DNA of 64,000 nucleotides from Candidatus Cryptobacteroides merdavium (GTDB taxonomy: Bacteria; Bacteroidota; Bacteroidia; Bacteroidales; UBA932), in assembly GCA_017694755.1 (NCBI GenBank), contig JADIMO010000035.1, positions 16,581 through 80,580 of the forward strand. The letters are read 5' to 3'. The notes beneath the pieces were generated by a model, which saw nothing but the letters and a program-made list of their open reading frames with translations, did not search any database and was not told the DNA's origin. Both the position numbers and the translations under genes were made by a program. Of the stretch, positions 61,111-64,000 are shown piece after piece (within the stretch, counting starts at the first letter, position 1; each line of letters starts with the position of its first letter).

Positions 61111-62247
61111 ATGAAAAGAAATCTCATGACGGGAGCGGCAGCCCTCATTTCTGCCGCAATGCTGTTCTCATGTTCCGGCAAGGGAGTAAAGGTGGTCGTG
61201 GAGAACGATTCTGAACTTTCGCGTGTAAATGAGACTGTCGAACTGGATTTCAGGGCGCTTGCTGCCGATGTGGAGGGGCTGACTGAAGACAATGCCCTGA
61301 TTCTGGATGCCTCCGGGAAGCAGGTCCCTGTTCAGGTCTATACGGAAAGGCATGGGGAAAAGAAGCTGATTTTCCAGACAACCGTTGCTGCAGGGCAGAT
61401 TGCGGAATATTCTGTGGCAACAGGGGAGCGTGAGCCTTACGATACGCTGGTCTACAGCCGTTATGTCCCTGAAAGGGCTGATGACTATGCCTATGAGAAC
61501 AACCTTGTGGCAGGCCGCATATATGGCCCTGCTTTGGAGGATCCCCGCACTTTCGGCCCGGACATATGGCTCAAATGCACGGACCGCCTTATTATCGACG
61601 AGTGGTATGCAAAGGCGGACTATCACCACAACTACGGCGACGGTATGGACTGCTACAAGGTGGCCAATACCCTCGGCGGCGGTGCCCTTGCCCCATTTGT
61701 CGGCGAGAAGATAGTCCTCGGTGACAACTATGCCACACAGGAGAGGATATGCAACGGTCCGCTTCGTACCAAGGCTGTCCTCAAATATGACACTTTCGAT
61801 GTGGACGGCAACCTGGTTTCTGCCGTGAAGGAGATTTCACTTGATGCCAACACCCGTTTCCTCAAGACTTCCACCTGGTTTGACTCCGTGAATCTTGAAG
61901 AGATGCCTGTTGTGCTCGGGGCTGTGCTTCATGATGTGGTTGCCCGCACCGACGGTGACCATTACATCGCATTTACGGAAAAGGCTTCCGACACTTCCGA
62001 CCCTGACAGGGACGGAAACATTTCAGTCGGCCTTGTTGTTGATGCTGCCGAACAGAATGTAGAGGCTTCCACTATGGACGGGCATGCCGTCCTGAAGGCG
62101 ACTGCTACGATAGGCAAGAGATTCGATGTCTGGACCGGTTCCGGCTGGAGCCAGGGCGGTGTAGAATCACCTGAAGCATGGGCCCGGATTGTAAAGGATT
62201 TTGCATATGCACAGGCTCACCCGCTGAAAGTGACCGTTGTCAAGTAG
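61111..62247 (+). CDS. DUF4861-like lipoprotein
   Basis: Lipobox AAMLFSCSGKG; NNLVAGRIYGPALEDPRTFGPDIWLKCTDRLIIDEWYAKADYHHNYGDGMDCYKVANTLGGGALAPFV. Confidence 0.8.
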   Translation: MKRNLMTGAAALISAAMLFSCSGKGVKVVVENDSELSRVNETVELDFRALAADVEGLTEDNALILDASGKQVPVQVYTERHGEKKLIFQTTVAAGQIAEYSVATGEREPYDTLVYSRYVPERADDYAYENNLVAGRIYGPALEDPRTFGPDIWLKCTDRLIIDEWYAKADYHHNYGDGMDCYKVANTLGGGALAPFVGEKIVLGDNYATQERICNGPLRTKAVLKYDTFDVDGNLVSAVKEISLDANTRFLKTSTWFDSVNLEEMPVVLGAVLHDVVARTDGDHYIAFTEKASDTSDPDRDGNISVGLVVDAAEQNVEASTMDGHAVLKATATIGKRFDVWTGSGWSQGGVESPEAWARIVKDFAYAQAHPLKVTVVK

Positions 62248-62263
62248 ATGCAATAAATAAAAG

Positions 62264-62306
62264 GAACCCTGTCATTGTCCTTCTTAAAATGGATTTGACA
62301 GGGTTC
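62264..62306. terminator. Hairpin terminator (recurrent family, copy 3)
   Basis: GAACCCTGTCA...TGACAGGGTTC followed by TTTTTG. Confidence 0.85.
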
Positions 62307-62488
62307 TTTTTGTATTAATTCTTGTCAGAAGATTCGCAGACGTACCTGTCATGCTGTTCTTCAGATTGCCATTCGCTGACGTACGTATTATTCATTCTTT
62401 CGAAACCGTTCCATGCCTTGCCGTTGCTGTGTTAGGCATTAAGAGGACAGGGAACGGCTTTCTGCTGTATGGCTTTCGGCCGTAAGTC

Positions 62489-62935
<447 letters not shown>

Positions 62936-63020
62936 TTAGAATAATTTATTGTTTTTAAATCATGTATGTTCCGTTCATGACTGTCTTGCGACATGGCCGT
63001 CATGACTGCGGATTCTTCTT

Positions 63021-64000
63021 TTATGCTTCTTCTTTCTTCACTGAAAGCGGGTTGTACGGTTTGCCGCTGCCTTCATATCCGCTGTTCTTGAAAAATTCCA
63101 CGAATGTAAGTCGCAGCGGATGAACGAAGGCTCCGAGACATGACAGGGCAATGTTCAGGGCATGTCCTATTACAAAGATAATTGCAAAGAGAACCCAGTT
63201 CAGTCCCGGTACCGGGCAACTGTCCATGAGCATGCCTCCCAATGTGTTGAATGTCGAGCCCAGCATTCCTCCGGCGAGTCCGAGCGCGTAGAGACGGATG
63301 AAACTCAATGTGTCGCTCAGCAGTCCGGTAGCCATGTTGTATGTGTCCCAGAGTCCTGCCCCGATGTTGACAAAAGGATTTCTGCCGGGACTGTTGAAGA
63401 TATATATTCCGAGACCTGAGATGACGGCCAGAACAATGAATATCCATTTTATGATCTCATACTGCAGCAGCCCGAACAATGCTATGCCGCCTAAAATCAC
63501 CCCTCCGACGACAAACAGTGTCCATCCCCATGTGCCGAGATTGTTCTTCAGTCCGAATCTGTGTGTATAGCATATTGCCTTTATCACCATTGCCACACAG
63601 ATGTTGAGGATACCGATGCATATGGCAAGTACCATCGTGGCCGGGAAGCCTGCAACATCGCCCTGCAGAGGCCGGATGCATTTTTTCAGCCATTCAGGGA
63701 TGAAGCTTTGCTCCACAAGGCTGAATCCGAAGAAGGTGTTCATCAGGATGCCTATGAAGAATGTCCCTATTCCGAGGGTCATCACAAGCGGGGCAAGCTT
63801 TGCCATGCTCTTGACCTTCTTCTTCAGGAAAAAGCTTATGGCGATGAGTACCAGGCCGTATCCGGCGTCCCCAAGACACAGGGCAAAGAACAGCAGGAAG
63901 AACGGACCGAGCACCGGAGTGAGGTCGAATTCATTGTAGGCAGGCATGCCGTACATCCCTGTCAGGACTTCGAACATGCTTGCAAACCTGTTGTTTTTCA
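63021..64000 (-). CDS. ntpI: V-type ATP synthase subunit I, C-terminal part (runs off right edge)
   Basis: NNRFASMFEVLTGMYGMPAYNEFDLTPVLGPFFLLFFALCLGDAGYGLVL; frame stays open upstream of the Met at 63977; adjacent to subunit K. Confidence 0.94.
   Translation of the reverse strand, partial: KNNRFASMFEVLTGMYGMPAYNEFDLTPVLGPFFLLFFALCLGDAGYGLVLIAISFFLKKKVKSMAKLAPLVMTLGIGTFFIGILMNTFFGFSLVEQSFIPEWLKKCIRPLQGDVAGFPATMVLAICIGILNICVAMVIKAICYTHRFGLKNNLGTWGWTLFVVGGVILGGIALFGLLQYEIIKWIFIVLAVISGLGIYIFNSPGRNPFVNIGAGLWDTYNMATGLLSDTLSFIRLYALGLAGGMLGSTFNTLGGMLMDSCPVPGLNWVLFAIIFVIGHALNIALSCLGAFVHPLRLTFVEFFKNSGYEGSGKPYNPLSVKKEEA

Overview
64-kb chromosomal window whose genes and promoters look like a Bacteroidales genome (TTTG-N19/20-TAnnTTTG promoters, lipoprotein signals, SPOR/TPR/LytTR/DUF proteins). 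No rRNA, tRNA, CRISPR array, integrase or transposase was recognised; the backbone is mostly housekeeping. Main blocks: FISUMP-type lipoprotein (partial, left edge), ApbE, short ComEC; ackA-ptb-buk acyl-phosphate operon; MATE and two FKBP lipoproteins; pilin-like protein/DUF3822/rsmD; CoA-transferase; mazG/tcdA; prfA; yhhQ-queC-queF; fabH-fabK-fabF-fabZ; Clp ATPase; gyrA; phoH; SPOR lipoprotein and M28-TonB fusion; leuS; two tandem YitT genes; ettA; uronate catabolism cluster (uxaC, uxaB, uxaA, kduI, kduD, DUF4861); V-ATPase subunits K and I (I partial at right edge). Points most worth a second look: (1) a preQ1-I-like H-type pseudoknot directly before the start codon of the yhhQ-queC-queF cluster; (2) a 12-nt minisatellite encoding a (C-X3)n cysteine array inserted just before the catalytic-His region of an alpha/beta hydrolase; (3) a recurrent ACCCTGTCA/TGACAGGGT hairpin at three convergent gene junctions; (4) a pilin-like protein next to DUF3822; (5) an M28 peptidase-TonB C-terminal fusion; (6) an unannotated small ORF with a promoter-like -7 box and A-rich leader antisense to the Clp gene end; (7) conserved Na+-ligand residues in the V-ATPase K subunit. 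All assignments are by eye; no database search was run.
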